64,000 nt of DNA, from assembly GCF_004769575.1 (NCBI RefSeq), contig NZ_RQGA01000003.1, positions 62,001-126,000 on the forward strand, read 5' to 3'. How positions within the stretch are numbered: position 1 is the stretch's first letter; each line of letters opens with the position of its first letter. This document shows, one piece after another, positions 38,789 through 47,544 of this stretch. A program made the translations under genes and the position numbers. A model generated the notes under the pieces. That model was not told where the DNA came from. It searched no databases and saw nothing but the letters and a program-made list of their open reading frames with translations. This DNA comes from Leptospira perdikensis (GTDB taxonomy: Bacteria; Spirochaetota; Leptospiria; Leptospirales; Leptospiraceae).

Positions 38789-39647
38789 AAATTTATCCAG
38801 CGTATTTACCACTTTAGAAACAGGATCAGGCGATCCCGTTCTTTTCCTACACGGCTTTCCCGATAATCATAAAACCTTTGCTCCCATTATGGAACAAATT
38901 GGCAAAAAAGGATTCCAGTGCATTGCACCCGTTATGCGAGGGTACGAACCTTCAACAATTTCTCATGCCCATAAATTACATGTAGTAGATCTCGTGGATG
39001 ACATTCTTGGCTGGATGGAAGACCGCAGATGGGATTCAGTACATTTGGTAGGGCACAACTGGGGTTCCGTGATTGCATTTGCGGCCGGAATGTACTACCC
39101 TAACCGAATTAAATCCATCACAAGTCTTGGTGTCCCCTTGCTACGTACATACCAAGACTCTTTTCTTTGGGCACCCCAACAAACCATTCATTCTTGGTAT
39201 GTGGTTTTGTTTCAAATTCCCTTTTTGGCAGAACTTACCATTCGTTCTAATGGATTTGCTTTGGTTGACTATTTATGGAAAGATTGGTCGCCCGGATATT
39301 CTCCCAACCAAGACCATTTAGCAGAGATTAAAGCCAACTTTCAAAATCCAGGAATTTTATCTTCGGCCCTAGCCTACTATCGAAATTTAAACGACCTATT
39401 CACCGAATCAGGTAGAGAAAGTATTTTAGGAATTTTAGATTCACAAATTACTGTTCCCACACAAATTCTCTACGGTTTAAATGATGGTTGTTTTCATAAA
39501 AATTTATTTGAACATTTGTTAGATGAAACTGACTTTCCGTGTGGATTTCGTAAAATTGGTTTCGATCATGCGGGACATTTCCTTCATTGGGAAAAAAGAG
39601 AAGAGGTAACCAAGCTGATTTTAGAATGGTTAGAAAAAAATAAATAA
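38769..39647 (+). CDS. Epoxide hydrolase-like alpha/beta hydrolase with Asn at nucleophile position
   Basis: The 292-residue protein has the HGFPD oxyanion motif (LFLHGFPDNHKTF), RGYEPS, and a GLNDGCFHK acid with a late DHAGHFLHWE histidine, as in epoxide hydrolases and dehalogenases. The nucleophile elbow reads GHNWGS, with Asn97 (codon AAC) where Asp or Ser is expected. Either the protein is inactive or non-hydrolytic, or the Asn is deamidated to Asp, as engineered dehalogenase mutants can do. It overlaps the esterase gene by 20 bp and ends the bfd operon. Confidence 0.8.
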   Translation: MHHSEIRNLSSVFTTLETGSGDPVLFLHGFPDNHKTFAPIMEQIGKKGFQCIAPVMRGYEPSTISHAHKLHVVDLVDDILGWMEDRRWDSVHLVGHNWGSVIAFAAGMYYPNRIKSITSLGVPLLRTYQDSFLWAPQQTIHSWYVVLFQIPFLAELTIRSNGFALVDYLWKDWSPGYSPNQDHLAEIKANFQNPGILSSALAYYRNLNDLFTESGRESILGILDSQITVPTQILYGLNDGCFHKNLFEHLLDETDFPCGFRKIGFDHAGHFLHWEKREEVTKLILEWLEKNK

Positions 39648-39695
39648 AAAATCCAAAGAGAATTTTTCGTCCAATCTACTTTAAGGAGAGTGGAT

Positions 39696-39896
39696 ATGTT
39701 TCAAAATATGGGTCTTTATGACCGGATCATTCGTGTAGTCGTCGGATTGGTATTAGGTGGTTTGTATTTAAGTGGAGTCGTGGAAGGAACAACAGCAATT
39801 GTTCTTTTTGTGATTGGCCTTGTGATGATTGCAACCTCTGCTATTGGATTCTGCCCGGCTTACCTTCCTTTCAAAATCACAACAAAGGAAAAATAA
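39696..39896 (+). CDS. DUF2892 small membrane protein
   Basis: The 66-residue protein is read from the ATG at 39696, seven bases after AAGGAG; a GTG at 39690 is too close to it. It fits the DUF2892 pattern: a short polar start (MGLYDRIIRVVVG), two membrane helices with LGGLYLSG and a GFCPAYLPF segment with the conserved Cys-Pro. Members are often found with rhodanese-like sulfur proteins, but none is adjacent here. Confidence 0.8.
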   Translation: MFQNMGLYDRIIRVVVGLVLGGLYLSGVVEGTTAIVLFVIGLVMIATSAIGFCPAYLPFKITTKEK

Positions 39897-39917
39897 CCTA
39901 AATTTAGGTAAAGATCC

Positions 39918-39960
39918 AACTCACAGATTTTTGTTTGTGAGTTGAGTCATTTGTTATTTT
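39918..39960 (+). terminator. Rho-independent terminator after DUF2892 gene
   Basis: CAACTCACA and TGTGAGTTG form a perfect nine-pair stem with a ten-base loop. GAGTCATTTGTTATTTTTTT follows, supplying the T tract. It lies 21 bp after the stop and runs into the end of the convergent methyltransferase gene. Confidence 0.7.
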
Positions 39961-41069
39961 TTTAAACTCACAAGTACTTCATAATGTTGCGTTCTTGGAA
40001 AAAAATCAAATAAACCCATATACTGTAATCGGTATCCTATCTTTTCTAATCTAGTAATATCCCTTTTTAAAGTACTTGGATTACAGCTAGAATATACAAT
40101 TTGTTTCGGAGAAAACATAGAAGCCGATTCAATGATTCCCTCTGTTAGGCCGGCTCTTGGCGGGTTCACAATCCAAATTGGATATTTCGAAGTATGTTTC
40201 GGTAAATGTTTTTGATACAAATCACTGACTTCATATTCAAACATCAAAGCACTGTTGGTTTTGGCATTTTCCTTTGCATAACGAATGCTTTTTTCGTGTG
40301 ATTCGATTCCATAAAGAGAAGCAATTCTTTCCCGTATGGAAATTCCAATGGTTCCGCATCCACAGAATAATTCCAAAATTTCACTAGAATCGGGTAAGAG
40401 GGTTTTGATTTTTTCAAGCCAAGGTTCCAAAAGAAATCTGTTGATTTGAAAAAAACCTCTTTCGGGAACTTTTAGTTTTGTGTTAAAAACATTAATTTCT
40501 GTTTGGTCTCTTTCATAATTCACAACCGATTTTGAAGAAAGCCTGAGTTGGATGGATTTTTGTTTGGATACAGATTTTTTCAGCCCTTGTGGTATTGAAT
40601 CCCATAACAATCGTTTATCGACAGTTTTACAAACAGATTGAGATTCGTTCACAACCCTGTGGCTATTTTTTGCAAAATATCCAATTTCTTTTCCATTAGA
40701 TTGCCATTGCACATTGTTTCGATATTCGTTCTCTGGCCCGATGAATACTTGTATTTTAGATTTCCACTGCGGGAACATTCCTTCCAAAAGTGATGTTTTG
40801 ATTTTGATTTCGTCTTCGTAGGAAATATGGCGGTAACTACAACCACCACATTCCATAAAAACGGAACAATCAGAGGGAGTCCTTCGATCGGAAGCTTCGA
40901 TGACTTCGGAAACAGATCCAAACCATTCTTTGTTTCCGGTCTTATAAAGACTTATGTCTACCAATTCGCCCGGAATGCCACCCTCAACAAAGACGGCATG
41001 TCCCTCATGATGCGCTATACAAAAGCCACCATTCACCCACTTTTCTAGTTTTATACGCAACTTTTCCAT
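39954..41069 (-). CDS. TrmA/RlmD-family 23S rRNA or tRNA (uracil-5) methyltransferase
   Basis: The 371-residue enzyme has an N-terminal TRAM-like domain, an iron-sulfur cysteine set (DCSVFMECGGCSYRH and SVC) typical of RlmD-type proteins, the SAM-binding LELFCGCGTIG motif and the catalytic SSCNPSTLKRD with the nucleophilic Cys. It adds a methyl group to C5 of a uridine. Whether the target is 23S rRNA or tRNA cannot be decided. It is divergent from the tRNA cluster, its ATG lying 70 bp from the first tRNA. Confidence 0.85.
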   Translation of the reverse strand: MEKLRIKLEKWVNGGFCIAHHEGHAVFVEGGIPGELVDISLYKTGNKEWFGSVSEVIEASDRRTPSDCSVFMECGGCSYRHISYEDEIKIKTSLLEGMFPQWKSKIQVFIGPENEYRNNVQWQSNGKEIGYFAKNSHRVVNESQSVCKTVDKRLLWDSIPQGLKKSVSKQKSIQLRLSSKSVVNYERDQTEINVFNTKLKVPERGFFQINRFLLEPWLEKIKTLLPDSSEILELFCGCGTIGISIRERIASLYGIESHEKSIRYAKENAKTNSALMFEYEVSDLYQKHLPKHTSKYPIWIVNPPRAGLTEGIIESASMFSPKQIVYSSCNPSTLKRDITRLEKIGYRLQYMGLFDFFPRTQHYEVLVSLKK

Positions 41070-41097
41070 TCTCTAGAACCATTCATTGAATATTCAT

Positions 41098-41126
41098 TTG
41101 ACACTGCACTCGCATTTAACATAACG
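41098..41126 (+). promoter_or_regulatory. Promoter of tRNA cluster
   Basis: A perfect -35 TTGACA (41098-41103) is followed after 16-17 bases by CATAAC/ATAACG, a weaker -10. The predicted start is just upstream of the first tRNA-Ser gene. Confidence 0.55.
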
Positions 41127-41139
41127 GATAGGTACTCTT

Positions 41140-41223
<84 letters not shown>

Positions 41224-41230
41224 AGTCGCT

Positions 41231-41318
<88 letters not shown>

Positions 41319-41328
41319 TGTTACCGTC

Positions 41329-41760
41329 ATGAATACCACTCAAATCAAAGACAAATTACAAAAATTACAGGCCTACTTAGTCACTGATGAAGCTGCAAAA
41401 ATTTTTGCTGTTTTACCTTTGTATTTTTCGTGGGTCCCTGTATTTACTTGGAAACGAAACAATCCAAACTTTGTAATGGTTTGTTTGTACTCCGCAGTTA
41501 ATACTTGTTTGTTCTTGTTAGGGTTATTATTCGCCCAAGCGGTTTCCATTCTCCCTTTTGTCGGACTCTATTTTGCTGCCACCATCCATCTACTTTCCGT
41601 ACTACTTTATCTAGGAATTTCTGGATTTTTGATTTACTCCATCCGCTTGAAAAAAACCATAGAGATACCCGTTCTTTTGGACTGGGTAAAAGTGCTTCAA
41701 GCATTCATTGCGCCCATAGCTCAACTGGATAGAGTATCTGACTACGGATCAGAAGGTTAG
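41329..41760 (+). CDS. Hypothetical membrane protein whose 3' end lies inside tRNA-Arg gene
   Basis: From the ATG at 41329 the frame gives 143 residues. Residues about 24-120 form three to four membrane helices (FAVLPLYFSWVPVF, FVMVCLYSAVNTCLFLLGLL, FVGLYFAATIHLLSVLLY). The stop codon at 41758-41760 is within the tRNA-Arg gene, so the last 17 residues are encoded by tRNA sequence on the same strand. The frame also opens earlier inside tRNA-Ser(GCT), which is not credible coding. No family is recognised. Expression as mRNA would compete with tRNA processing. Confidence 0.55.
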   Translation: MNTTQIKDKLQKLQAYLVTDEAAKIFAVLPLYFSWVPVFTWKRNNPNFVMVCLYSAVNTCLFLLGLLFAQAVSILPFVGLYFAATIHLLSVLLYLGISGFLIYSIRLKKTIEIPVLLDWVKVLQAFIAPIAQLDRVSDYGSEG

Positions 41761-41783
41761 AGGTTCAAATCCTCTTGGGCGCA
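41710..41783 (+). tRNA. tRNA-Arg (anticodon ACG)
   Basis: Acceptor GCGCCCA pairs with TGGGCGC, discriminator A. The anticodon stem-loop TCTGA-CTACGGA-TCAGA gives ACG. The T-loop GGTTCAAAT is normal and CCA is not encoded. A34 of this tRNA is the standard TadA substrate, and tadA starts two bases after its end. Confidence 0.96.
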
Positions 41784-41784
41784 C

Positions 41785-42225
41785 GTGGAAGCATTCGACT
41801 CGTTTCTAAAACGATACTCGGAAGCAGTTTCCAACCATCCAAACGAAATCCCTTCCTATTCTGAAATCCTTACAAAAGACGGCATTCTTTTATCCAAAAC
41901 TTTTAACTCCGTCGAACAAACATTAAACCCTACAAAGCATAGTGAAATCCTAGCTATTGAAGAAGCACTTTCCAAAACGGAAGGCCGCTATCTCACTGAT
42001 TGCGTTTTAATCACTGCTTTAGAACCATGTCTCCTTTGTGCTGGTGCTATCTTACGAGTAAAAATTCCAGAAGTGGTTTATTTTGTTCCGGCAAAGCCTG
42101 GGGAAGGAATTTCTTCCTACACAACTGAGTCCATTTATCTACTAAATCACTTTCCCAAGTGTACACTCATTCCAAGATCCCACATAAAATTTGAATTTCT
42201 GAGTTTTTTCAAAGAGAAAAGGTAG
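41785..42225 (+). CDS. tadA: tRNA-specific adenosine deaminase
   Basis: The 146-residue zinc deaminase converts A34 of tRNA-Arg(ACG) to inosine. The active site is visible: KHSEILAIEEA with the zinc His52 and proton-shuttling Glu54 (usually HAE, here HSE) and EPCLLCAGAI with Cys82 and Cys85. It starts with GTG one base after tRNA-Arg, its own expected substrate. No ribosome site is possible except within the tRNA, so after tRNA excision the mRNA would be almost leaderless. Length is near the family's minimum. Confidence 0.85.
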   Translation: MEAFDSFLKRYSEAVSNHPNEIPSYSEILTKDGILLSKTFNSVEQTLNPTKHSEILAIEEALSKTEGRYLTDCVLITALEPCLLCAGAILRVKIPEVVYFVPAKPGEGISSYTTESIYLLNHFPKCTLIPRSHIKFEFLSFFKEKR

Positions 42226-42270
42226 AATTCTAACGACCGTTTCTTTTTATGGAAGCCAGTAGAAACCATT

Positions 42271-42357
<87 letters not shown>

Positions 42358-42375
42358 GGTTTTACACCAACTTCC

Positions 42376-42423
42376 TTTCCAATCCTTAGTTCAATCTCCA
42401 CTCTGAATTGAACTCATTGGAAA
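42376..42423 (+). repeat. Two-tier hairpin downstream of tRNA-Ser(GGA)
   Basis: The outer arms TTTCCAAT/ATTGGAAA and inner arms AGTTCAAT/ATTGAACT each pair perfectly, separated by small bulges, with an 11-base loop. No T run follows. It may terminate or process the tRNA-tadA-tRNA transcript. The remaining about 160 bp before dnaX hold nothing else I recognise. Confidence 0.55.
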
Positions 42424-42585
42424 TCTCTCCAAATCGTAATACTAGGCTTCGTGTTCTGTTTTCCAGTTTCAGAAGAAAATATCTATCACCTTGATAAATA
42501 TTTCATTGCCTCCACCATACGAACTTCCAAGATCAAAGTGATTCACAAATTTTTCATTTCATAGCCCCTCGAGAAACGAACTTAC

Positions 42586-44040
42586 ATGAGCGAAAACCAC
42601 CAAGTACTCTTTCGAAAATACAGACCCCAATTCTTTCGCGACGTGATTTACCAAGACCTTGCGGTTGGTTCCTTACAAAATGCATTTAAATCAAAAAAGA
42701 TTGGCCATGCTTATATTTTCATAGGCCCTCGTGGTGTTGGTAAAACCACCATTGCAAGAATTTTGGCAAAACGTCTGAACTGTGAGAGACCAGATGGAGT
42801 AGAACCTTGTAACGAATGTACATCTTGTTTGGAGATTACAAAAGGAAATTCAAACGACGTGTTTGAAATCGATGCAGCTTCCAATAGCGGTGTTGATAAT
42901 ATCCGCGAATTACGGGAAAATGTAAAATTCAATGCGATGGGTGGAAAGTACAGAGTTTATATTTTGGATGAGGTACATATGCTCAGTGGGGCTGCGTTTA
43001 ATGCTCTACTCAAAACTTTAGAAGAACCACCGGCTCATGTTGTTTTTATTTTAGCAACTACCGAGTATCATAAAATTCCGGAGACAATTCTGTCTCGTTG
43101 CCAAGACTTTCATTTTAGAAAAGTTCCTGTAACGGTTTTACAAAACTACATCGAAACTCTTTGTGAAAAAGAAAATTTAAAATACGATTCTGAAGGTTTA
43201 TTCTGGATCGCAAAAAAAGGTGATGGTTCCGTACGAGATACGTTGTCCTTTATGGAGCAAGCCGTTATTTTTACAGATGGCAATCTTACTGGCGCCAAAC
43301 TTCGAAAAATGATTGGATATCATGGAATTGATACCTTTACCGATTTTTTAAACCAACTCTTAGATTCCGCACAAAGTGCACAAATATTTGAAACACTTGA
43401 AAATCTTTTCCAAGCTGGGATTGATCTCAGTAAATTCGTTTGGGACTTCGTAGAATTTTTGAATTCCCTCCTCCTCATTAAAGACAATTTAGCCGATAGA
43501 GAATCGATCAACATTCCCCAAGAAGATTTACAAAAACTAAAACAAAATTATCGCGATTTAGATCGTGAGATTTTAGTTTTACTCGCTGAAAGAATTTTTT
43601 CTGTTCATGAAAAATTGAATTTAATGAAACTTCGCAGTTCCTACGAGATGAAGGTGTATTTGGAAATTCAATTCCGTAAATTGATATTGGATCGCGAAAA
43701 ACCTAGTGTATCTGGACTGTTAGCAAAAATCGCGGAACTCACCAAACTTGTCCAAGGTGATATTTCTCATCTTCCGGAAAATTTGGAACCGGTAAAAAAA
43801 CAAACTGAGCCTGTTGCGACACCTGCTGTCCCAAAATCAGAACCAGTACAACCTGTGGCTGAAAAATCAAAGCCAAATATAGAACTAGAGAGTAAACCAA
43901 ATCCTGCAACACAACAAAATCCTGTCGCTACACCCAAACCTATGCCATCAGGTCCAGCAGCGGCCGAAGATATGGAAAAACTTCTGAAAGAAAAATTTTC
44001 CGGTATGGAAGTAGACCCTAACCAATTTAAGAATTTATAA
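42586..44040 (+). CDS. dnaX: DNA polymerase III subunit gamma/tau
   Basis: The 484-residue clamp-loader ATPase has Walker [12 protein letters not shown] near residue 48, the zinc-binding Cys set CNECTSC, Walker [27 protein letters not shown] (sensor and SRC motif) and a Pro/Glu/Lys-rich C-terminal linker. It drives loading of the sliding clamp. The tail is short compared with E. coli tau. It is followed after 14 bp by ybaB and then recR, the common dnaX-ybaB-recR order. Confidence 0.95.
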   Translation: MSENHQVLFRKYRPQFFRDVIYQDLAVGSLQNAFKSKKIGHAYIFIGPRGVGKTTIARILAKRLNCERPDGVEPCNECTSCLEITKGNSNDVFEIDAASNSGVDNIRELRENVKFNAMGGKYRVYILDEVHMLSGAAFNALLKTLEEPPAHVVFILATTEYHKIPETILSRCQDFHFRKVPVTVLQNYIETLCEKENLKYDSEGLFWIAKKGDGSVRDTLSFMEQAVIFTDGNLTGAKLRKMIGYHGIDTFTDFLNQLLDSAQSAQIFETLENLFQAGIDLSKFVWDFVEFLNSLLLIKDNLADRESINIPQEDLQKLKQNYRDLDREILVLLAERIFSVHEKLNLMKLRSSYEMKVYLEIQFRKLILDREKPSVSGLLAKIAELTKLVQGDISHLPENLEPVKKQTEPVATPAVPKSEPVQPVAEKSKPNIELESKPNPATQQNPVATPKPMPSGPAAAEDMEKLLKEKFSGMEVDPNQFKNL

Positions 44041-44054
44041 GTCCAAAAGGTACT

Positions 44055-44426
44055 ATGGGAATTTTTGATCAAATGAAACAAATGCGAGAAGCTTTCTCGC
44101 AACTAGGGAACATCAAAGAGAAACAAGAAGAGCTTTCCAAACGACTTGCTCAGATTCGCGTCACTGCTTCGGCTGGGGCAGGAATGGTGGAAGTAACTGC
44201 AACCGCTGATGGAACTCTTACCAATCTTAACATCAACCCCATTATGTTCAATGCTGATGATAAAAAGATGTTAGAAGATCTAATCCTTTCTGCAACAAAC
44301 GAAGTACAGAGAAAAGCCAAAGAAACTATGGCTCATGAAATGAAAAATGTTCTTGGTTTCAATCCAAGTGACTTCGAAGGCGTTTTCAACCAAATGCAAA
44401 AGGATGGAGGATTTCCACCTGTCTGA
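44055..44426 (+). CDS. ybaB: YbaB/EbfC nucleoid-associated protein
   Basis: The 123-residue protein has the YbaB layout: an N-terminal helix ([20 protein letters not shown]), a beta-sheet with [13 protein letters not shown], and a C-terminal helix ([20 protein letters not shown]). It binds DNA as a dimer. It sits between dnaX and recR, the usual context. Its 3' end overlaps recR. Confidence 0.92.
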   Translation: MGIFDQMKQMREAFSQLGNIKEKQEELSKRLAQIRVTASAGAGMVEVTATADGTLTNLNINPIMFNADDKKMLEDLILSATNEVQRKAKETMAHEMKNVLGFNPSDFEGVFNQMQKDGGFPPV

Positions 44427-45012
44427 TCCACAATTCCAAAAACTAATCCAATCATTCTCTAGTCTTCCTGGTATTGGAAAAAAAAGTGCAACGAGAATCG
44501 GATTCCACATTCTAAGAATGGATCCTTCCTCCTTTCGAGCTTGGCTCTCAAATATCGAAGAAGCGAAAGCCAAATTACGATTTTGTGATGAATGTGGTGG
44601 CCTTACTGAGGATTCAGTTTGTTCTATTTGTTTGTCAGATAGACGAGATAATGCAATCCTTTGCGTTGTCGAACAACCAGAAGATATTTTCTTCATTGAA
44701 AACACAAAAGAATACGTGGGCAAATATCATGTATTGAATGGTGCAATTTCTCCGTTAGATGGGATTGGTCCTGACCAATTACGGATTCGCCAACTGTTGC
44801 AACGTTTGGAAGAAGGTGCGGTCAAGGAAGTTCTTATTGCAACCAATCCTACCCTCGAGGGAGATGCGACGGCCTCTTACCTATCCACAGTCATCAAACC
44901 TATGGAAATTAAAATCACTAGAATTGCTCATGGGATCACCATTGGTGGAACCTTAGAATATTCTGACCAATACACTTTAGGCAAAGCAATTAAGTCTAGA
45001 TTAACTCTTTAA
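44404..45012 (+). CDS. recR: Recombination protein RecR
   Basis: The protein acts with RecF/RecO in gap repair. It shows the HhH region [11 protein letters not shown], a Cys4 zinc motif ([16 protein letters not shown]) and a Toprim domain ([27 protein letters not shown]). The ATG at 44404 gives 202 residues, but its ribosome site would have no spacing. A CTG at 44419, eight bases after GGAGG, gives an N-terminus ([19 protein letters not shown]) more typical of RecR. It overlaps ybaB in either case. Confidence 0.9.
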   Translation: MEDFHLSDPQFQKLIQSFSSLPGIGKKSATRIGFHILRMDPSSFRAWLSNIEEAKAKLRFCDECGGLTEDSVCSICLSDRRDNAILCVVEQPEDIFFIENTKEYVGKYHVLNGAISPLDGIGPDQLRIRQLLQRLEEGAVKEVLIATNPTLEGDATASYLSTVIKPMEIKITRIAHGITIGGTLEYSDQYTLGKAIKSRLTL

Positions 45013-45024
45013 TTAATATTATGC

Positions 45025-45043
45025 GAAAGTTTTATTAACTTTC
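45025..45043 (+). terminator. Weak hairpin after recR
   Basis: GAAAGTT and AACTTTC form a seven-pair stem with a five-base loop, 12 bp after recR. The following bases are only moderately T-rich. It could end the dnaX operon or the convergent outer-membrane gene. Confidence 0.3.
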
Positions 45044-45088
45044 TGCAACTTCTATAATTTAGAATAGAAATTCAACTTTGTAGTTAAA

Positions 45089-46639
45089 TTAGAATCGATG
45101 TTCAAATACGATGAATGCTTCCCGAAGCACTCTTCCATATTTAGAGTCTAATAGTACAAAAAGTGCATCACCCGCGACAAAATAACCAGATCGAAAGATG
45201 ATTTGAAAATCAGAAGTAACGTTATAGCGAATGTTAAAATTATATTCCATACCCATATAAGTGGAAGTTCTGTATCCGTTAAGTTCGCTAAACTCGCGAT
45301 TAATTCGGATCTCTGGTGATTTGGTTGCCCATAACTGGTAGTAACCCAAGGTAAATTGGTAAGGACCAAAAGCAATGATGTTGGAATAAAAACCGTATTC
45401 ATTCAATCCAGAAAAACTAGAACCATTAAATAAAGCATAACCACCTGTGAAGTCGGTCGCAATGTTCGAAATGGAAAACCCGGGAGCTAAAGTTCGGTAT
45501 CCATTACCTTTTAAGTTCGCTTCATGACCTTTTTCGTCATATCCCGGTCTTCCTGTAGTTCCTAGAGCAATCAAATTAAAGTTAAGTGACTCACTCCAAC
45601 GATAAGTAAATTGAAAATCATACATTCCCCCTTTGATAAAATGTCTTTGGGTTGTATTGTAGATAGTGACATCGTTGGTATCAGTTACAGCGCGAAGTTT
45701 TTTTACAGTTCCTGTATTCAGAATTCCATGAACAATAAATGAAAACTTTTGAAAATTAAATTCATTGTGCATGCCATACCAAGCAAGTCTTGCAGTTTCA
45801 TTATCAGATTTATCATTATCATCTAAAAAATAAGCATACACTTCATTTCGGATATTACGAAAATATTCAAACTTTAATCGATTGTAGTAGATATTGGAAC
45901 TTTGGTAATTTTTATCAGCAAATCCGTTTTTATCCACGTCCATAAAACTTTGGTCACGAGCACGCAAAATCCCACCTTCCAAGGACAAACGTAAAAACTG
46001 AAAGTTTTTAAGGATACTAACACCCGTTCCTGTAGAAAACAAAACACGGCCTTGGGCAGAACTAAAAAGTTGTTGCCCTACCTTAATAAATAATCCCGAT
46101 TCAGGGATGCGAAAGTTTAAATATAAAAAGTTTGTTTGGACATTGACTGCGGCCGTTCGTCCTCTTTCTCCACCAGAACCGGGACCAACCAAACCAGGAT
46201 CGAAACCATCGGGACCAGTTGCTCGAAGTCCTTTTCCACCAAAGGGAATATCACCAACTTGCATCCCCCAAACGCCTTCCACATATTTGTTAGCGGAAAA
46301 ACTCATATTGTACAAAAAACGTGAATCGTAATAACTCACGTCTTCTTTTCTTCGCGTGATTTGACTAGGTAATCCTTGTTGTCTTCTTTCTAAATCCGAT
46401 TGTATGGTTTGTTGCTCGGCTTGTTGGCGCTCCGTATTTTCTTTTTCTAAATTGTTAATTGGTGTTATAGGCGTTTTTCTTTCTAATAAAACATCGCGAC
46501 CTACGTTCGTAGCACGGACGCGAAAAGATCCATTAAAATTCATAAAGGTTCTTTGAGATTCTTCTTCTTGCGCAAACAAAATACTCTGAGGAATCAAAAG
46601 AAAAACTAAACTAAAGAAAAATAAATTTCGTAATACCAT
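45089..46639 (-). CDS. Predicted outer-membrane beta-barrel (porin-like) protein
   Basis: The 516-residue protein has a signal peptide (cleavage near LFAQEEE), then a Glu/Gln-rich segment (about residues 60-100) and many amphipathic strands with aromatic girdles, ending in EAFIVFEHRF with the C-terminal Phe typical of barrels. It resembles alginate-export or porin-type outer-membrane proteins without a firm family match. It follows the solute-binding protein gene by five bases, so an uptake partnership across the envelope is plausible. Confidence 0.7.
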   Translation of the reverse strand: MVLRNLFFFSLVFLLIPQSILFAQEEESQRTFMNFNGSFRVRATNVGRDVLLERKTPITPINNLEKENTERQQAEQQTIQSDLERRQQGLPSQITRRKEDVSYYDSRFLYNMSFSANKYVEGVWGMQVGDIPFGGKGLRATGPDGFDPGLVGPGSGGERGRTAAVNVQTNFLYLNFRIPESGLFIKVGQQLFSSAQGRVLFSTGTGVSILKNFQFLRLSLEGGILRARDQSFMDVDKNGFADKNYQSSNIYYNRLKFEYFRNIRNEVYAYFLDDNDKSDNETARLAWYGMHNEFNFQKFSFIVHGILNTGTVKKLRAVTDTNDVTIYNTTQRHFIKGGMYDFQFTYRWSESLNFNLIALGTTGRPGYDEKGHEANLKGNGYRTLAPGFSISNIATDFTGGYALFNGSSFSGLNEYGFYSNIIAFGPYQFTLGYYQLWATKSPEIRINREFSELNGYRTSTYMGMEYNFNIRYNVTSDFQIIFRSGYFVAGDALFVLLDSKYGRVLREAFIVFEHRF

Positions 46640-46644
46640 TGAGT

Positions 46645-47508
46645 TTATTCTTTTTTAACCCATTGGTTGGATTTAAAATATTTGTTGATCAAACCTTGAA
46701 TTTTCCCTGTACGTTTCAGTTCTTTGATAAAGAAGTTTAAGTTATAAAGAAATTCTACATCTCGTTTCGCAGTTGCCATACTAATATGATCTTCCTGAAC
46801 CACTCCTAGAATGGGAAGATAATTGGCCCTGAGTGAAGAATCTTTTTGTAAAAGTGCCTGAATGTAAAACGAATCCGCAACGAACGCATTTACATTATTT
46901 TTCTTTAGTTCGTTTAAAGCCGCTTCATTTGTAAAATAAGAGAAAATTTGTGCTTTTGGGAAAGCATCTCTAAGGAACTGGTGATTGGAACTATTTGCTA
47001 GTACCGAATAAGAAATTCCCGTAATATTTGTTAGGTCATTTAAATTTCTAAACAACTGAACAGTCACAATCTGTCCCTCTGGTTCTGGAGGAAGTGCTGT
47101 TCTGTTGACTAGTGCTGCCGGTGTCGAAATCAAATAAGGGTCAGAGAAATACACATCTTTAAAACGATTGATTGAAGAAGAAAGTCCTGCCATCGCAATT
47201 TGAGTATCACCCTTTTCCAACATCCTCGCATGTTGGTCGAAGGTTCGGAGTGGGATGATTTTCAAATCCACATCTAAAAATTTAGCGTACTCTTGGGCGA
47301 GCTCTACATCTAATCCTGGAAAATTGGGATTTGGATTTTCAATATAAAATGGATCGTAAAATTCATTTACGGAAACAGTCAGAGTTTTTGTCTTTTTAAT
47401 TTTTTCTAAAACCTGACTTGATTCTCCCGAAAGAGAAACAGACAAAAAAAATACTAAAAAAGAAACAAACCCAAAATAATGGATCCGGAGAAGAAGCAAC
47501 ATCCCCAT
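46645..47508 (-). CDS. Periplasmic solute-binding protein, family 3 (amino-acid type)
   Basis: The 287-residue protein has a signal peptide and the SBP_bac_3 pattern: TLTVSVNEFYDPFY, GLDVELAQEYAKFL, DTQIAMAGLSSSINR and FSDPYLIST. It should bind a small amino-acid-like ligand in the periplasm. No ABC permease or ATPase gene is adjacent, so it may serve a sensor or an unlinked transporter. It lies between an OmpA/PD40 gene 36 bp upstream and a barrel gene five bases downstream. Confidence 0.82.
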   Translation of the reverse strand: MGMLLLLRIHYFGFVSFLVFFLSVSLSGESSQVLEKIKKTKTLTVSVNEFYDPFYIENPNPNFPGLDVELAQEYAKFLDVDLKIIPLRTFDQHARMLEKGDTQIAMAGLSSSINRFKDVYFSDPYLISTPAALVNRTALPPEPEGQIVTVQLFRNLNDLTNITGISYSVLANSSNHQFLRDAFPKAQIFSYFTNEAALNELKKNNVNAFVADSFYIQALLQKDSSLRANYLPILGVVQEDHISMATAKRDVEFLYNLNFFIKELKRTGKIQGLINKYFKSNQWVKKE

Positions 47509-47544
47509 TACCTTTTCTTCGGAAATAGAAAGGGCAAGGAAAAA

